From assembly GCF_034424155.1 (NCBI RefSeq), contig NZ_CP139992.1:4232012-4296011 (forward strand): a DNA stretch of 64,000 nucleotides, in the 5' to 3' direction. Within the stretch, counting starts at the first letter, position 1. Each line of letters begins with the position of its first letter. Both the position numbers and the translations under genes were made by a program. Origin of the DNA: Hafnia alvei. GTDB taxonomy: Bacteria > Pseudomonadota > Gammaproteobacteria > Enterobacterales > Enterobacteriaceae. The notes under the pieces were generated by a model. That model was not told the DNA's origin. It was given only the letters and a program-made list of their open reading frames with translations, and searched no databases. Below, piece after piece: positions 19,138 through 33,689 of the stretch.

Positions 19138-19415
19138 GACATCACTCTTTTCTATTTATCTGGGGAAGTTTGCGCTGAAGCGGAACTGCAATACGTTGTG
19201 CCGTTAACAATTTGGGTGGTTAACAAAGCATCAATATCAGGGCGGCGATTATACGCATTTGCACACGTAAAAGAGAGGGATATTTGAGATTGGCCTGTTA
19301 TCACCCCTATCGTTCCCTGAATGAGCTGCGGCAAAGTTCATGACGGGGGCTTGCCTTAGCGGCTTTTACCCACAACAATAGCATTCTTATCACTGACTTT
19401 GCGTGGCGTTACGTT

Positions 19416-20372
19416 ATGTCCGAACGATTGACGATTAAAGATATTGCTCGCCTCAGCGGCGTGGGTAAATCCACCGTTTCTCGGGTGATCAATAAAGAAT
19501 CTGGCGTGAAACCTGAAACGCGGGCGCGGATCGAAGAAATCATCAGTCAACATAACTTTGCCCCATCAAAATCGGCTCGAGCCATGCGCGGGCAAACGGA
19601 TAAAGTCGTCGCCATCATTGTTTCGCGTTTAGATTCCAACGCTGAAAATCAGGCCGTGCGCGCCATGCTTCCCCTGTTGTATGCCCAAGGCTACGACCCT
19701 ATTTTATTAGAAAGCCAGTTTGAGCCGGAGCGAGTGCAGGAACATTTGACCGTTCTATCGCGTCGTCACGTTGATGGCATTTTGCTGTTCGGCTTTACCG
19801 GTCTGGATGAATCAATGCTGCTGCCGTGGCGAGAGAAAATCGTTGTTCTGGCATGGGAGTATGAACAGCTGACCTCGGTACGTTATGACGATAGCGGCGC
19901 TGTCACCTTGCTGATGAACGCGCTCATCGCCAAAAAACATCAACACATCGCTTTCGTTGGGGTCAAACTTTCGGATGCCACAACGGGTGGACGCCGTTAC
20001 GACACCTATCACGCGCACTGCAAAAAGCACCAGATAACGCCTTGTGCCGCGCTCGGGGAGCTTACCTTTCAGAGTGGATATCAGTTGGCTCAGCAGGTTA
20101 TCTCTGAGGATACCAGCGCTATCATCTGCGCGTCAGATACCATTGCTCTCGGCGTAAGTAAGTACTTACAGGAGCGGTCAAAAAACGATGTGATCGTCTG
20201 CGGCATGGGGAATAACTCGCTGCTGGAGTTCTTGTATCCCAAGACCTTTTCCGTCGACTTAGGCTATGCCGAAGGCGGACGAATGGCGGTACAACAGTTA
20301 CTCTCCCTGCAAAGCGCGCCACAGCCCGGCAAGCACATTACGGTGCCTTGCACATTACGCCGCCCAAACTGA
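19416..20372 (+). CDS. treR: Trehalose operon repressor, LacI family
   Basis: A 318-residue LacI-type repressor (E. coli TreR 315). The HTH (ERLTIKDIARLSGVGKSTVSRVIN) and hinge (SKSARAMRGQTDKVVAIIVSRLDS) match TreR closely; the periplasmic-binding-like domain follows. TreR represses treBC and responds to trehalose 6-phosphate. Oddly, treB and treC are not adjacent; the neighbours are ygiQ and aceK. The stop codon abuts the aceK stop with zero spacing. No clear ribosome site precedes the ATG, suggesting low expression. The 278 bases upstream (19138-19415) show no feature I can support. Confidence 0.92.
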   Translation: MSERLTIKDIARLSGVGKSTVSRVINKESGVKPETRARIEEIISQHNFAPSKSARAMRGQTDKVVAIIVSRLDSNAENQAVRAMLPLLYAQGYDPILLESQFEPERVQEHLTVLSRRHVDGILLFGFTGLDESMLLPWREKIVVLAWEYEQLTSVRYDDSGAVTLLMNALIAKKHQHIAFVGVKLSDATTGGRRYDTYHAHCKKHQITPCAALGELTFQSGYQLAQQVISEDTSAIICASDTIALGVSKYLQERSKNDVIVCGMGNNSLLEFLYPKTFSVDLGYAEGGRMAVQQLLSLQSAPQPGKHITVPCTLRRPN

Positions 20373-22091
20373 TTAACGCTGTGCAAATCGGCGCTTACGT
20401 CGATAGGCAAAGACATCATCAACCACGCCGTTACTGATCCGCTGCTGCAAACTACGCCAATAGTTTGCAGTAAATAAATCACCGTGCATTTCGGCAAACA
20501 ACGTTCTAATTCGCGCATCACCGCATAAGAAATGCTGGAACTCTTCAGGAAACACATCATTTGGCGACACGCTATACCATGGCTCGCTGGCCATTTCGTC
20601 CTCAGGATAACGCGGCGGTGGAATATCGCGGAAGTTAACCTCAGTCATGTAGCAAATTTCGTCGTAATCATAAAACACCACTCGCCCATGTCGGGTTACA
20701 CCAAAGTTTTTAAACAGCATATCGCCGGGAAAAATATTCGCCGCAGCTAGCTGCTTGATCGCATTGCCATACTCTTCAATGGCGTCATGTAACTGGCGCT
20801 CATCGGCCTGCTCCAGATAGATATTGAGCGGAATCATGCGACGCTCAATATACAGATGACGGATCACGATACGATCGCCTAAATCTTCCAATTTCTCAGG
20901 AACTTCCCGTTGTAATTCCGCCATCAGCTCAGGGCTGATGCGCCACTTTTCAATCACAAAGTTTTCATATTCTTGAGTATCAGCCATGCGGCCAACGCGA
21001 TCGTGTTCCTTAACTAGCTGGTAGCAGGCTTGAACCCGTGCAGGATCGACCTCTTTTTGCGGCGCAAACTTATCTTTGATGATCTTAAATACGCGGTCAA
21101 ACGAAGGCAGCGTGAAAACCAGCATCACCATTCCTCGAATGCCTGGAGCAATAATGAATTGTTCTTTAGATTCGGCAAGATGCTTTAAATACTCGCGGTA
21201 ATATTCTGTTTTCCCATGCTTTTGGCAGCCAATCGCCATATAGAGCTCAGCGGTTGTTTTCCCCGGTAAAATCTCGCGCAGCCAGTCAACCAACGCGGCC
21301 GGCAAAGGTGCATACACCATGAAGTACGAACGAGCGAAGCCAAAAACAATGCTGGCCTCATCTAAACGCGTTAAGCAGGTATCGACAAACAGCGCGCCTT
21401 GTTCGTTATGATGAATCGGCAGCAGAAAGGGATAAATGCCTTCTGGCGTGTGCAGCTTCCCCACCAGCCAAGCCGCTTTATTGCGATAAAACAGCTCATT
21501 GGCTACCTGTAGGCGGCTGTGATTCAGCGTATTTTCACCGAAGGTACTTTCTAAATGGCTGAGAATATAGTCCACATCACGGGCGCGATCCTCCCACGGT
21601 AATCGAAGTGGCAGTTCGCCGAGTAAATCATTGATTAGCGCATGCCAACCGGCATCAGGCTTAAAGGTTCTGGCTAATGGACGGGGAAATTCGCGCCAAT
21701 GGCGCTCTGGCTGGGAGCTAAAAACAAATAGCTTATCTGGGGTTAGCTCACGATGATTGAATAAGCGGCAGTACACGGAGTTAAAAAAGCTTTCGGCAAT
21801 TTCAAAACGCGGATATTCAGGCAGCATGTCGGTGTAGACCGTCTTCACGCGAGCCAAGAATTCAGCATCATGACATAAAGGCCCCGTCATCCTGCGTAGC
21901 TGCTCCACCACCAGCCCCACATGGTGATCGTAGAGGTGAATACGTTTTTTCATCGCCAGTTGAACAGCGCCCCAGTTAGCTTTCTCAAAGCGCTGTTGGG
22001 CTCCCGCGGTCACTTCGAGAAAACGACCATACTGAGCATCGAAGCCCTGTAAGATCGTCTGCGCAATCAGTTGTTCCATACCAATAGCCAT
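20373..22091 (-). CDS. aceK: Isocitrate dehydrogenase kinase/phosphatase
   Basis: AceK (572 residues, E. coli 578) phosphorylates and dephosphorylates isocitrate dehydrogenase, steering isocitrate into the glyoxylate bypass. Conserved blocks include [66 protein letters not shown] and [29 protein letters not shown] (kinase core). I chose the ATG at 22091 with GAGG eight bases upstream; a GTG at 22100 lacks a site. It is third in aceBAK, separated from aceA by a hairpin that should reduce its expression. Confidence 0.96.
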   Translation of the reverse strand: MAIGMEQLIAQTILQGFDAQYGRFLEVTAGAQQRFEKANWGAVQLAMKKRIHLYDHHVGLVVEQLRRMTGPLCHDAEFLARVKTVYTDMLPEYPRFEIAESFFNSVYCRLFNHRELTPDKLFVFSSQPERHWREFPRPLARTFKPDAGWHALINDLLGELPLRLPWEDRARDVDYILSHLESTFGENTLNHSRLQVANELFYRNKAAWLVGKLHTPEGIYPFLLPIHHNEQGALFVDTCLTRLDEASIVFGFARSYFMVYAPLPAALVDWLREILPGKTTAELYMAIGCQKHGKTEYYREYLKHLAESKEQFIIAPGIRGMVMLVFTLPSFDRVFKIIKDKFAPQKEVDPARVQACYQLVKEHDRVGRMADTQEYENFVIEKWRISPELMAELQREVPEKLEDLGDRIVIRHLYIERRMIPLNIYLEQADERQLHDAIEEYGNAIKQLAAANIFPGDMLFKNFGVTRHGRVVFYDYDEICYMTEVNFRDIPPPRYPEDEMASEPWYSVSPNDVFPEEFQHFLCGDARIRTLFAEMHGDLFTANYWRSLQQRISNGVVDDVFAYRRKRRFAQR

Positions 22092-22117
22092 CTCGGTCAC
22101 CTCGCTGACTCTCAGAC

Positions 22118-22150
22118 AAAACGGGCAGAGCGCATTGCCCTGCCCGTTTT
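22118..22150 (-). terminator. Terminator-like hairpin between aceA and aceK
   Basis: Perfect 11-base arms AAAACGGGCAG and CTGCCCGTTTT around an 11-base loop, followed by GTCTG. It stands where E. coli has a REP stem-loop that lowers aceK relative to aceA. Partial termination or 3' protection of aceBA mRNA is the likely role. Confidence 0.8.
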
Positions 22151-22173
22151 AGCGTTCATGCTTACCCGTGTTT

Positions 22174-23484
22174 TTAGAATTGCTGCTCTTCAGTTGATCC
22201 GGTCAAAGCCGTTACCGATGATGCACCACCCTGAATCACATTCGTCACTTTATCAAAGTATCCCGTGCCCACTTCCTGTTGGTGGGAGGCAAAGGTATAA
22301 CCCTGTTTCTGTGCCGCAAACTCGCGCTCCTGCACTTTCTCAACGTAGTGTTTCATGCCCTCTCCATTGGCGTATGCGTGCGCCAGATCAAACATGTTGA
22401 ACCACATGCTGTGAATGCCTGCCAGCGTGATGAACTGGTATTTATAGCCCATCGCAGAAAGCTCATCTTGGAAGCGTGCGATAGTCTGATCGTCGAGGTT
22501 CTTTTTCCAGTTAAAGGAAGGTGAACAGTTGTAGGCCAGCAGCTTGCCCGGATACTGGGCGTGAATCGCATCGGCAAAGCGCTTCGCCGCGTCTAAGTCT
22601 GGGGTAGACGTTTCGCACCAAACTAAATCGGCATAAGGCGCGTAGGCGAGGCCACGACTGATAGCCTGTTCAATACCAGCATGAGTACGGAAAAAGCCTT
22701 CAACGGTACGCTCACCGGTAACAAAAGCGCTGTCGTAGCTATCGCAATCTGATGTGATCAGATCGGCAGCATCGGCATCGGTACGGGCAATCACCAGAGT
22801 TGGAACACCCAATACGTCTGCGGCTAAACGCGCGGCGACTAATTTTTGAATCGCTTCCTGCGTCGGAACCAGTACTTTGCCGCCCATATGACCGCATTTT
22901 TTCACCGATGCCAGTTGGTCTTCGAAGTGAACTCCGCCTGCACCAGCTTCAATCATCGATTTCATTAATTCAAACGCATTCAGCACGCCACCAAAACCGG
23001 CTTCAGCGTCGGCAACAATCGGTAAGAAGTAATCGGTAAATTTGCTATCACCCGGCTCCACGCCGTTCGACCATTGGATTTGGTCTGCGCGACGGAATGA
23101 ATTATTGATACGTTCAACTACCGCTGGCACCGAATTAACGGGATACAGTGATTGATCCGGATACATGCTGGATGCCAAGTTGGCATCCGCCGCCACCTGC
23201 CAGCCAGAGAGATAGATGGCTTCGACACCGGCTTTTGCCTGCTGTAATGCCTGTCCACCGGTTAATGCCCCGAGGCAGTTAACATAGCCTTTGCGTGAAC
23301 CGCCATGCAGCAGCTCCCAAAGTTTAGCGGCGCCCTTTTGCGCTAAAGTACATTCTGGATTCACCGAACCACGCAGATTAACCACGTCATTTGCGCTGTA
23401 GGGACGCGTAATGCCCTCCCAACGCGGGTTAGTTTTCCAATCCTGTTCCAACTGCTGAATTTGCTGATTACGTGAGGTAGACAT
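22174..23484 (-). CDS. aceA: Isocitrate lyase
   Basis: AceA (436 residues, E. coli 434) cleaves isocitrate to succinate and glyoxylate, the first step of the glyoxylate bypass. The catalytic cysteine signature KKCGHMGGK is intact, as are the Mg-binding [18 protein letters not shown] and the [16 protein letters not shown] and [13 protein letters not shown] blocks. It is the middle gene of aceBAK, 62 bases after aceB. Confidence 0.98.
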   Translation of the reverse strand: MSTSRNQQIQQLEQDWKTNPRWEGITRPYSANDVVNLRGSVNPECTLAQKGAAKLWELLHGGSRKGYVNCLGALTGGQALQQAKAGVEAIYLSGWQVAADANLASSMYPDQSLYPVNSVPAVVERINNSFRRADQIQWSNGVEPGDSKFTDYFLPIVADAEAGFGGVLNAFELMKSMIEAGAGGVHFEDQLASVKKCGHMGGKVLVPTQEAIQKLVAARLAADVLGVPTLVIARTDADAADLITSDCDSYDSAFVTGERTVEGFFRTHAGIEQAISRGLAYAPYADLVWCETSTPDLDAAKRFADAIHAQYPGKLLAYNCSPSFNWKKNLDDQTIARFQDELSAMGYKYQFITLAGIHSMWFNMFDLAHAYANGEGMKHYVEKVQEREFAAQKQGYTFASHQQEVGTGYFDKVTNVIQGGASSVTALTGSTEEQQF

Positions 23485-23546
23485 GGCAAGCGCTCCTTGG
23501 CTTTTTTCTCTATTTTATGGTTTCGGTGTAGGGTTAATTTTCGTGC

Positions 23547-25145
23547 TTAATTCAACAGTTCATAACCAGGTAGTGTCAGGAAATCGATCAGCTCATTGCT
23601 GGTTGTAATACGCTCCATCAGACTGGCAGCCTCAATAAAACGGCCGCTGTCGAAACGTTTATCACCAAGCTCTTGACGAATAACCTGCATTTCTTCTTTC
23701 AATAACTGACGGAAAAGATCTGGGGTAACCTGCTGGCCATTGCTCAGCGTTTTCCCGTGGTGGATCCACTGCCAGATTGATGTGCGAGAGATCTCCGCCG
23801 TCGCCGCATCCTCCATCAAGCCGTAGATTGGCACGCAGCCATTACCCGAAATCCAAGCCTCAATGTATTGAACGGCAACGCGAATATTGGCACGCATCCC
23901 CTCTTCGGTACGTTCACCAGGGCAAGGTTCCAGCAGTTGAGCTGCGGTAATAGGTTCATCCTGCGAACGCGTTACCTCAAGCTGATTGCTGCGCTCACCC
24001 AACACGCGGCCAAAAACCTGCATCACTTCATCTGCTAAGCCCGGGTGTGCAACCCAAGTGCCGTCATGGCCGTTATTTGCTTCAAGTTCTTTATCAGCAC
24101 GGACCTTATCCATCACCCATGCATTGCGCTCAGCGTCTTTGCTAGGGATAAATGCCGCCATTCCGCCCATCGCAAAAGCGCCGCGTCTGTGGCAGGTTTT
24201 GATCAGCAAACGTGAATAAGCACTTAAGAACGGTTTTTCCATCGTCACGGACTGGCGATCGGGTAAAACACGGTCGCTATGGTTTTTCAGCGTTTTGATA
24301 TAGCTAAAGATGTAATCCCAGCGACCGCAGTTCAAACCAACGATGTGATCACGCAGGCTATGTAAGATCTCATCCATCTGGAATACCGCAGGCAGGGTTT
24401 CAATCAATACAGTGGCCTTAATTGTTCCACGCGGTAGATCAAAACGATCTTCGGTAAAGCTGAAGATCTCACTCCACCATGCAGTCTCATGGTAAGACTC
24501 TGTTTTAGGCAGATAGAAATAGGGGCCGCTGCCTTTTTCCAAGAGTGCTTGGTAGTTATGGAAAAAGTAGAGCGCGAAATCAAACAGCCCTCCGGGGATA
24601 GCCTCACCCTGCCACGTTACATGCTTTTCAGGCAGATGAAGACCACGCACACGAGCAATCAGCACCGCAGGATTCGGTTTTAGCTGGTAAATTTTTCCTG
24701 CTTCATTGGTGAAGCTGATCGTGCCATTCACGGCGTCACGCAGGTTAATTTGGCCCTCAATCACTTTGTCCCAGTTTGGAGCAAGTGAATCCTCAAAATC
24801 AGCCATAAAAACTTTAACGTTCGCATTAAGCGCATTGATCACCATTTTGCGCTCGACCGGCCCCGTGATTTCAACGCGGCGGTCTTGAAGATCGCGAGGA
24901 ATACCGCGAATTTTCCAATCGGAATTTTTAATGGAATTAGTTTCCGAAATAAAATCTGGCAGTTCACCGCGATCTATTTTTTGTTGTTGCGCCTGACGAG
25001 CCGTAAGTAACTGCTTGCGTTGAGGCGCAAATCGAGCGACTAAATCAGTTAAAAACTCAATAGCCTCTTCGGTAAGAACTTGCTGCTCCTGACTGCCAAA
25101 TTGCTGGGTAAATGCCAGCTCAGTATCAACGATCTGTTGTGTCAT
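23547..25145 (-). CDS. aceB: Malate synthase A
   Basis: AceB (532 residues, E. coli 533) condenses glyoxylate with acetyl-CoA to malate. The signature KDAERNAWVMDKVRADKE follows FAMGGMAAFIPS; the catalytic Arg/Glu/Asp regions GPVERKMVINALNANVKVFMADFEDS and GLNCGRWDYIFSYIK are complete. The true start is the ATG at 25145 (MTQQIVDTELAFTQQ), with GGCGGAGA eight bases upstream. The longer open frame to 25286 runs through the operator region and is not used. It leads the aceBAK operon. Confidence 0.98.
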   Translation of the reverse strand: MTQQIVDTELAFTQQFGSQEQQVLTEEAIEFLTDLVARFAPQRKQLLTARQAQQQKIDRGELPDFISETNSIKNSDWKIRGIPRDLQDRRVEITGPVERKMVINALNANVKVFMADFEDSLAPNWDKVIEGQINLRDAVNGTISFTNEAGKIYQLKPNPAVLIARVRGLHLPEKHVTWQGEAIPGGLFDFALYFFHNYQALLEKGSGPYFYLPKTESYHETAWWSEIFSFTEDRFDLPRGTIKATVLIETLPAVFQMDEILHSLRDHIVGLNCGRWDYIFSYIKTLKNHSDRVLPDRQSVTMEKPFLSAYSRLLIKTCHRRGAFAMGGMAAFIPSKDAERNAWVMDKVRADKELEANNGHDGTWVAHPGLADEVMQVFGRVLGERSNQLEVTRSQDEPITAAQLLEPCPGERTEEGMRANIRVAVQYIEAWISGNGCVPIYGLMEDAATAEISRTSIWQWIHHGKTLSNGQQVTPDLFRQLLKEEMQVIRQELGDKRFDSGRFIEAASLMERITTSNELIDFLTLPGYELLN

Positions 25146-25270
25146 ATGTTTGTCTCCGCCCTCTGCTAGGGGTACAACCAGAACCCCACTCCTGTCATTT
25201 AGCTCACTTTTGCACTTCTCATTAGCGACTAAATTTCGTACCAACAGATTAAAGCGTAGACAGTGATTCA

Positions 25271-25294
25271 ACAAAATCAAAAACAATTTCCATT
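25271..25294 (-). promoter_or_regulatory. IclR operator of aceBAK
   Basis: On the minus strand it contains TGGAAATTGTTTTTGATTTT, which as I recall is the core of the E. coli IclR site at the aceB promoter. It lies about 125 bases before the aceB start. IclR-mediated repression relieved on acetate is expected. Confidence 0.85.
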
Positions 25295-25443
25295 TTTATT
25301 ATAATTATTTTTATATTCTTTAAATTTCATATGGATAGGTAAATATATTAATAACAATAAGAAGAAAACCGGTTCCATTAGATTGTTTAAACACAATAGA
25401 CTGTTAATTAAGAAAAAGAATTGAGGGGAGATAAAATTTGAGG

Positions 25444-25471
25444 ATGCTGCTAAACAGACATTCAGCAGCAT
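25444..25471 (-). terminator. Probable terminator of metA
   Basis: Perfect eight-base arms ATGCTGCT and AGCAGCAT around a 12-base loop, followed on the minus strand by CCTCAAATTTTAT, 33 bases after the metA stop. The T-run is offset, so strength is uncertain. Confidence 0.6.
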
Positions 25472-25503
25472 TAGGGAAAAGTTGAAAATATAGTGAAGTA
25501 GGC

Positions 25504-26433
25504 TTATTCCAGCGTAGGGTTCATATAACGCAGATCAAACGGCGTGATCTGGTAAACATAGTAGTTCAGCCAGTTAGTAAACAGTAAGTGTCCATGGCTA
25601 CGCCATGACGCTTTGGGGCTATGTTCAGGATTATCATCGGGGAAGTAATTCACAGGAACATCTGGAGAAAGGCCCGCCGCAACATCGCGGAAATACTCTC
25701 CCGACAAAGTATGTGCATCATACTCAGGATGCCCCGTCACAAAAGCCATCCGCTTATCTTTGGTCGCAAATAGGTAAGCGCCTGCCTGCTCAGACTCAGC
25801 CAAAATATCGAGATCGCTATATTCTCGCAGCACCTCGGCTGGGAAGTCAGCATAGCGAGAATGTGGAGCCAAGAAAGTTTCATCAAAACCGCGGGTCAGA
25901 AGCGCTAACGGCTGTAGCGTTTGATGATGATAAACACCTGAGAGCTTAGTCTCACGCGTCAGTTTAGGAATGCCATAGAGAACGTTTAATGCGGCCTGAA
26001 CCGCCCAGCATACAAACAGCGTAGAGGTTACGTGCTCTTTAGCCCAGTGAACGATCTGTTCAATCTGCGGCCAATACGCTACGTCACAAAAATCGACCAG
26101 ACCGAGAGGTGCACCGGTGACAATCAACCCATCAAAATTTTGGTCTTTAATGTCTTCAAAATTACAGTAGAAATTATCCAGATGCTCGGCAGGCGTATTT
26201 TTCGACTCACGGCTATCAATGCGCAGTAGCTGTATATCAATCTGTAACGGCGAATTCGAAAGTAATCGAAGAAATTGGTTTTCTGTCTCGATCTTTTTAG
26301 GCATCAGATTGAGTACCAAAACTTTAAGCGGACGGATCTCCTGCGTTGCCGCTCGTGAGGAGGGCATGACAAAGACATTTTCATTCCGCAAAAAGCTTAC
26401 GGCAGGTAATTCATCTGGCACCCTGATTGGCAT
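25504..26433 (-). CDS. metA: Homoserine O-succinyltransferase
   Basis: MetA (309 residues, same as E. coli) acylates homoserine with succinyl-CoA, the first committed step of methionine synthesis. The catalytic cysteine is Cys142 ([12 protein letters not shown]), at the E. coli number, with the class-I-amidotransferase-like VTGAPLG block and the His/Glu region [19 protein letters not shown]. It lies upstream of aceBAK in the same direction, as in E. coli. MetJ boxes upstream indicate repression by MetJ-SAM. Confidence 0.98.
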   Translation of the reverse strand: MPIRVPDELPAVSFLRNENVFVMPSSRAATQEIRPLKVLVLNLMPKKIETENQFLRLLSNSPLQIDIQLLRIDSRESKNTPAEHLDNFYCNFEDIKDQNFDGLIVTGAPLGLVDFCDVAYWPQIEQIVHWAKEHVTSTLFVCWAVQAALNVLYGIPKLTRETKLSGVYHHQTLQPLALLTRGFDETFLAPHSRYADFPAEVLREYSDLDILAESEQAGAYLFATKDKRMAFVTGHPEYDAHTLSGEYFRDVAAGLSPDVPVNYFPDDNPEHSPKASWRSHGHLLFTNWLNYYVYQITPFDLRYMNPTLE

Positions 26434-26473
26434 AATCGCTAGCTCCTAGACTCTGTTAAGAAAGCATCCATAT

Positions 26474-26497
26474 AAACGTTTAGACTTCTAGATGCCT
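26474..26497 (-). promoter_or_regulatory. Three tandem MetJ boxes
   Basis: Read on the minus strand: AGGCATCT, AGAAGTCT, AAACGTTT, three adjoining 8-mers matching AGACGTCT at 6, 7 and 6 positions. They lie about 40-65 bases before the metA start, over the likely promoter. Confidence 0.85.
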
Positions 26498-26531
26498 GAA
26501 GATAACGAGTTTTCACCAGCTTGTACAGCAT

Positions 26532-26562
26532 GCAGGATGAAGTTGAAAATCTTTCATCCTGC
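26532..26562. other. Hairpin between kgtP and metA
   Basis: Perfect nine-base arms gcaggatga and tcatcctgc with a 13-base loop. It follows kgtP by about 20 bases but has no T-run in the kgtP direction, so it may end or stabilise the kgtP transcript. Confidence 0.45.
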
Positions 26563-26581
26563 ATTTTGCTAGCAGCAATGC

Positions 26582-27883
26582 TTACATCCTGATTTCTTGG
26601 CCTTTTTTATGTAATAGCAATGAAACCAGCATCGCCATAAAGCACATACCTGAAACGTACCAGAAGAAAGCTGTTTCAATGCCAGCCGCTTTCATCGACA
26701 AGGCGACATATTCAGCAGAACCACCAAACAAAGCGTTACCAACGGCATAGGAAAGGCCAACGCCTAATGCGCGAACCTCCGGCGGGAACATTTCTGCCTT
26801 CAGCAGCCCACCGATTGAGGTGTACAAGCTCACAATCGTTAGCGCAGCAACGATGAGGACAAAGGCAAGATAGGGATTCGTCACATCTTGTAGCGTGGTA
26901 AGTATCGGTACCGTCAGCAATGAAGCCAAGGCGCCAAAAGCGATCATTGAGTTTCGACGCCCAACTTTATCTGACAATCCGCCAAAAATAGGCTGCAACA
27001 ACATAAAGACGAACAAGGCAGCCGTCATTATTCCGCTCGCCATTTTGGCATCCATACCTGCGGTGTTGACCAGATATTTCTGCATATAGGTTGTAAACGT
27101 ATAGAAGCTCAGCGAGCCCCCTGCGGTAAAACCAAGTACCATCAGAAAAGCTTTTTTGTTATTCCATAATCCAGATAACGTTCCTGCATCCTTACGCGTT
27201 CTGGTTTCTTTGGTTGATGTCTCATGCAGTGAACGGCGCAGATAAAGTGCCACCACCGCTAATAACGCGCCAAGCACAAACGGGACTCGCCAGCCCCACG
27301 AGCGTAGCTCTTCGGTGCTCAGCGTCTGCTGTAAGACCACCAAAACCAGCAGTGCTAGCAGTTGGCCGCCAATCAGCGTGACGTATTGAAACGATGCATA
27401 AAATCCGCGCTTACCTTCTACCGCAACTTCACTCATATAGGTGGCACTGGTTCCATACTCACCGCCGACGGAAAGCCCCTGAAATAATCTAGCAAGCAAC
27501 AGGAGTGCCGGGGCCCAATTCCCTATTGCGGCATAGGTTGGGAGGCAAGCGATCACTAACGATCCGCAACACATCATGCAGACCGAAATCATCATCGATG
27601 TTCGACGGCCATGTTTGTCTGCAATGTAACCGAACATCCACCCACCAATTGGGCGCATGAGAAAACCTGCCGCGAACACGCCAGCGGTTTGTAAGAGTTG
27701 TGTCGTGGAATCCCCACTGGGGAAGAATACGGGAGCAAAATACAACGCACAAAACGAATATACGTAAAAATCGAACCATTCGACGAGATTGCCTGATGAT
27801 GCACCAACAATCGCCAAAATACGCTTACGCGTGTCTTGATCGTCAGGTTGCTGCTCCGCCAGCGACGGGGTGGTATCTGCCAT
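26582..27883 (-). CDS. kgtP: Alpha-ketoglutarate permease, MFS family
   Basis: KgtP (433 residues, E. coli 432) is an inner-membrane proton symporter for 2-oxoglutarate. It has 12 predicted membrane segments; MFS motifs [10 protein letters not shown] (loop 2-3), [21 protein letters not shown] and [13 protein letters not shown] (loop 8-9) are present. The opening [17 protein letters not shown] is typical of the metabolite:proton symporter group. ATG has AGGGA upstream. It lies beside an rRNA operon, as in E. coli, where the partner is rrnG. Confidence 0.95.
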   Translation of the reverse strand: MADTTPSLAEQQPDDQDTRKRILAIVGASSGNLVEWFDFYVYSFCALYFAPVFFPSGDSTTQLLQTAGVFAAGFLMRPIGGWMFGYIADKHGRRTSMMISVCMMCCGSLVIACLPTYAAIGNWAPALLLLARLFQGLSVGGEYGTSATYMSEVAVEGKRGFYASFQYVTLIGGQLLALLVLVVLQQTLSTEELRSWGWRVPFVLGALLAVVALYLRRSLHETSTKETRTRKDAGTLSGLWNNKKAFLMVLGFTAGGSLSFYTFTTYMQKYLVNTAGMDAKMASGIMTAALFVFMLLQPIFGGLSDKVGRRNSMIAFGALASLLTVPILTTLQDVTNPYLAFVLIVAALTIVSLYTSIGGLLKAEMFPPEVRALGVGLSYAVGNALFGGSAEYVALSMKAAGIETAFFWYVSGMCFMAMLVSLLLHKKGQEIRM

Positions 27884-28094
27884 AACAATATCCCTACAGA
27901 GGTAAAGTGTGCGGTGGTCATGTCGCCACGCGCTTCAATGCAAGTTAATTGTTATATATTGGTTAAATAAAGACTTCAATAGCCAACTAACCAATGAAAA
28001 AATCATCGGTCACTTGCAGAGTATTTTGTGATATTGGGTGGGAAATAGCCGCGTTAGCGGTTATTTATTTGATAACTTTTTCAAATTCCCCATA
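27884..28094. other. Spacer between kgtP and rRNA terminators
   Basis: About 210 AT-rich bases that should hold the kgtP promoter. A small hairpin (agccgc/gcggtt, near 28047-28062) is present. I see no confident promoter boxes. Confidence 0.4.
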
Positions 28095-28128
28095 GCAAAA
28101 AACCCCAGTCTTTCGACTGAGGTTCTTT
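28095..28128 (-). terminator. Second rRNA operon terminator
   Basis: Minus strand stem ACCTCAGT-cgaa-ACTGGGGT followed by TTTTTTGC. The whole 34-base unit is identical to that at 28290-28323. Confidence 0.9.
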
Positions 28129-28289
28129 CGATGACGTTTGACCGTTCCCTACAATACTCGTCTCATCCTGAGACTCGCCCTTCGGGCCAACGCTGCGCGT
28201 TGTTCAAAATCGTTCCCGACGATTTTGTCGCATGATACGCCCCTGCGGGCCGTTCCATGCTCAAGTCGGCAATTATCAAATTATATAAA
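28129..28289 (-). other. Spacer with possible 5S relic
   Basis: The 161 bases between the two identical terminators contain GTTCCCTAC (28144-28152), a string also found at the 3' end of the 5S gene at nearly the same distance from its terminator. Several GC-rich hairpins (for example cccttcgggcc near 28178) follow. It could be the remnant of a lost second 5S gene. Confidence 0.35.
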
Positions 28290-28323
28290 GCAAAAAACCC
28301 CAGTCTTTCGACTGAGGTTCTTT
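28290..28323 (-). terminator. First rRNA operon terminator
   Basis: Identical in sequence to the unit at 28095-28128: eight-pair stem plus T6, eleven bases after the 5S 3' end. Confidence 0.93.
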
Positions 28324-28333
28324 ACTTTATTTA

Positions 28334-28453
28334 AAGCCTGGCAGTTCCCTACTCTCGCATGGGGAGACCCCACACTACCATCGGCGCTACGGCGTTTCAC
28401 TTCTGAGTTCGGCATGGGGTCAGGTGGGACCACCGCGCTATCGCCGCCAGGCA
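28334..28453 (-). rRNA. rrf: 5S ribosomal RNA
   Basis: 120 bases beginning TGCCTGGCGGC and ending in GCCTGGCA plus two bases, the closing helix of enterobacterial 5S rRNA. The internal CCCACCTGACCCCATGCCGA and ACGCCGTAGCGCCGATGG blocks match E. coli. Confidence 0.98.
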
Positions 28454-28571
28454 TATTCTGTTAATTAACCCGTGCTCCGTATTTCTACAGCTCACCAGCT
28501 AATCCAATCTGTTCACAAGCTTACTCTTTGTGTTTTCGCGTCTCTGCGTCTTAAAACACCTTCGGTGTTGT

Positions 28572-31479
<2,908 letters not shown>

Positions 31480-31631
31480 TCACAACCCGAAGGTGTCTTT
31501 TTAGTGAACGCGGTTACGAACCGGTTCAAGACAGCATTCAAGATTGCAAAAAATTGAGAGACTGCTTAATGCAAACTGTGTCAGTGTGTCTCACAGTTGC
31601 TTAAGCTTTCAAATTTCAGCTTGTTCCAGAT

Positions 31632-31643
31632 TGTTAAAGAGCA
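31632..31643 (-). promoter_or_regulatory. boxA antitermination site before 23S
   Basis: TGCTCTTTAACA on the minus strand, the canonical boxA, in the tRNA-23S spacer. It loads the Nus antitermination complex. Confidence 0.9.
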
Positions 31644-31716
31644 ATATCTTAAACACGACTTAATAAAGTCATCTTTAAGATATTCAGGTGATAATGTCTT
31701 TCACTCATTATCGGAA

Positions 31717-31792
31717 TGGCGTCCCCAAGGGGATTCGAACCCCTGTTACAGCCGTGAAAGGGCAGTGTCCTAGGCCTCTAGACGATGGGGAC
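31717..31792 (-). tRNA. gltT: tRNA-Glu (anticodon UUC)
   Basis: 76 bases from GTCCCCATCG to an encoded CCA. The anticodon loop CCCTTTCACGG gives UUC; the T arm is GGGGTTCGAATCCCC. As the only tRNA in the 16S-23S spacer it makes this a Glu-type operon like rrnB, C, E and G of E. coli. The gene symbol is by family only. Confidence 0.97.
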
Positions 31793-31931
31793 ACGAAAAT
31801 ACCGACAAAGCTTTCGCCTTCTCGCTTCGTATCAGCATGAGTCTTAAAAACTCACAACATCAACAGGTGCTCTTGCTCATTAATTTCATCAGACAATCTG
31901 TGTGGACACTGCACTTAACGCTATCTTTAGG

Positions 31932-33474
<1,543 letters not shown>

Positions 33475-33638
33475 AAAGCTTGATTTGCTTCAACAAGTGA
33501 AGCGATGCTCGAAAATTAACTTTCGTAATAATTCACTAAATGAATTACTGCTTGGTCACTCTTCAAGACTTTAATATTTTATCGTCCGAGGACGTTAGAT
33601 ATTGTCTTGTGAGTGCCCACACAGATTGTCTGATAAAT

Positions 33639-33650
33639 TGTTAAAGAGCA
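33639..33650 (-). promoter_or_regulatory. boxA antitermination site in rRNA leader
   Basis: TGCTCTTTAACA on the minus strand, about 165 bases before 16S, followed by ATTTATCAGACAATC as in E. coli leaders. Confidence 0.92.
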
Positions 33651-33689
33651 GTGAGTTAGGAGACTAAGCTTGCTAACTCGAGGTGGCGT

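Larger units (their letters stand above)
25146..25503. promoter_or_regulatory. aceB promoter region and metA 3' end
   Basis: A 358-base AT-rich spacer. It carries the IclR operator (25271-25294) and the metA hairpin (25444-25471). No real gene lies here. Confidence 0.8.

Noticed and set aside
25146-25286. A 47-codon N-terminal extension of AceB
   Set aside because: The extension crosses the IclR operator region and lacks homology; MTQQIVDTELAF at 25145 matches E. coli and has a ribosome site.
25277-25471. A 64-codon minus-strand ORF between aceB and metA
   Set aside because: AT-rich low-complexity product covering the IclR operator and the metA hairpin; no ribosome site.
26434-26581. A SAM riboswitch before metA
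   Set aside because: The region is too short for the known folds, and the MetJ boxes explain regulation.
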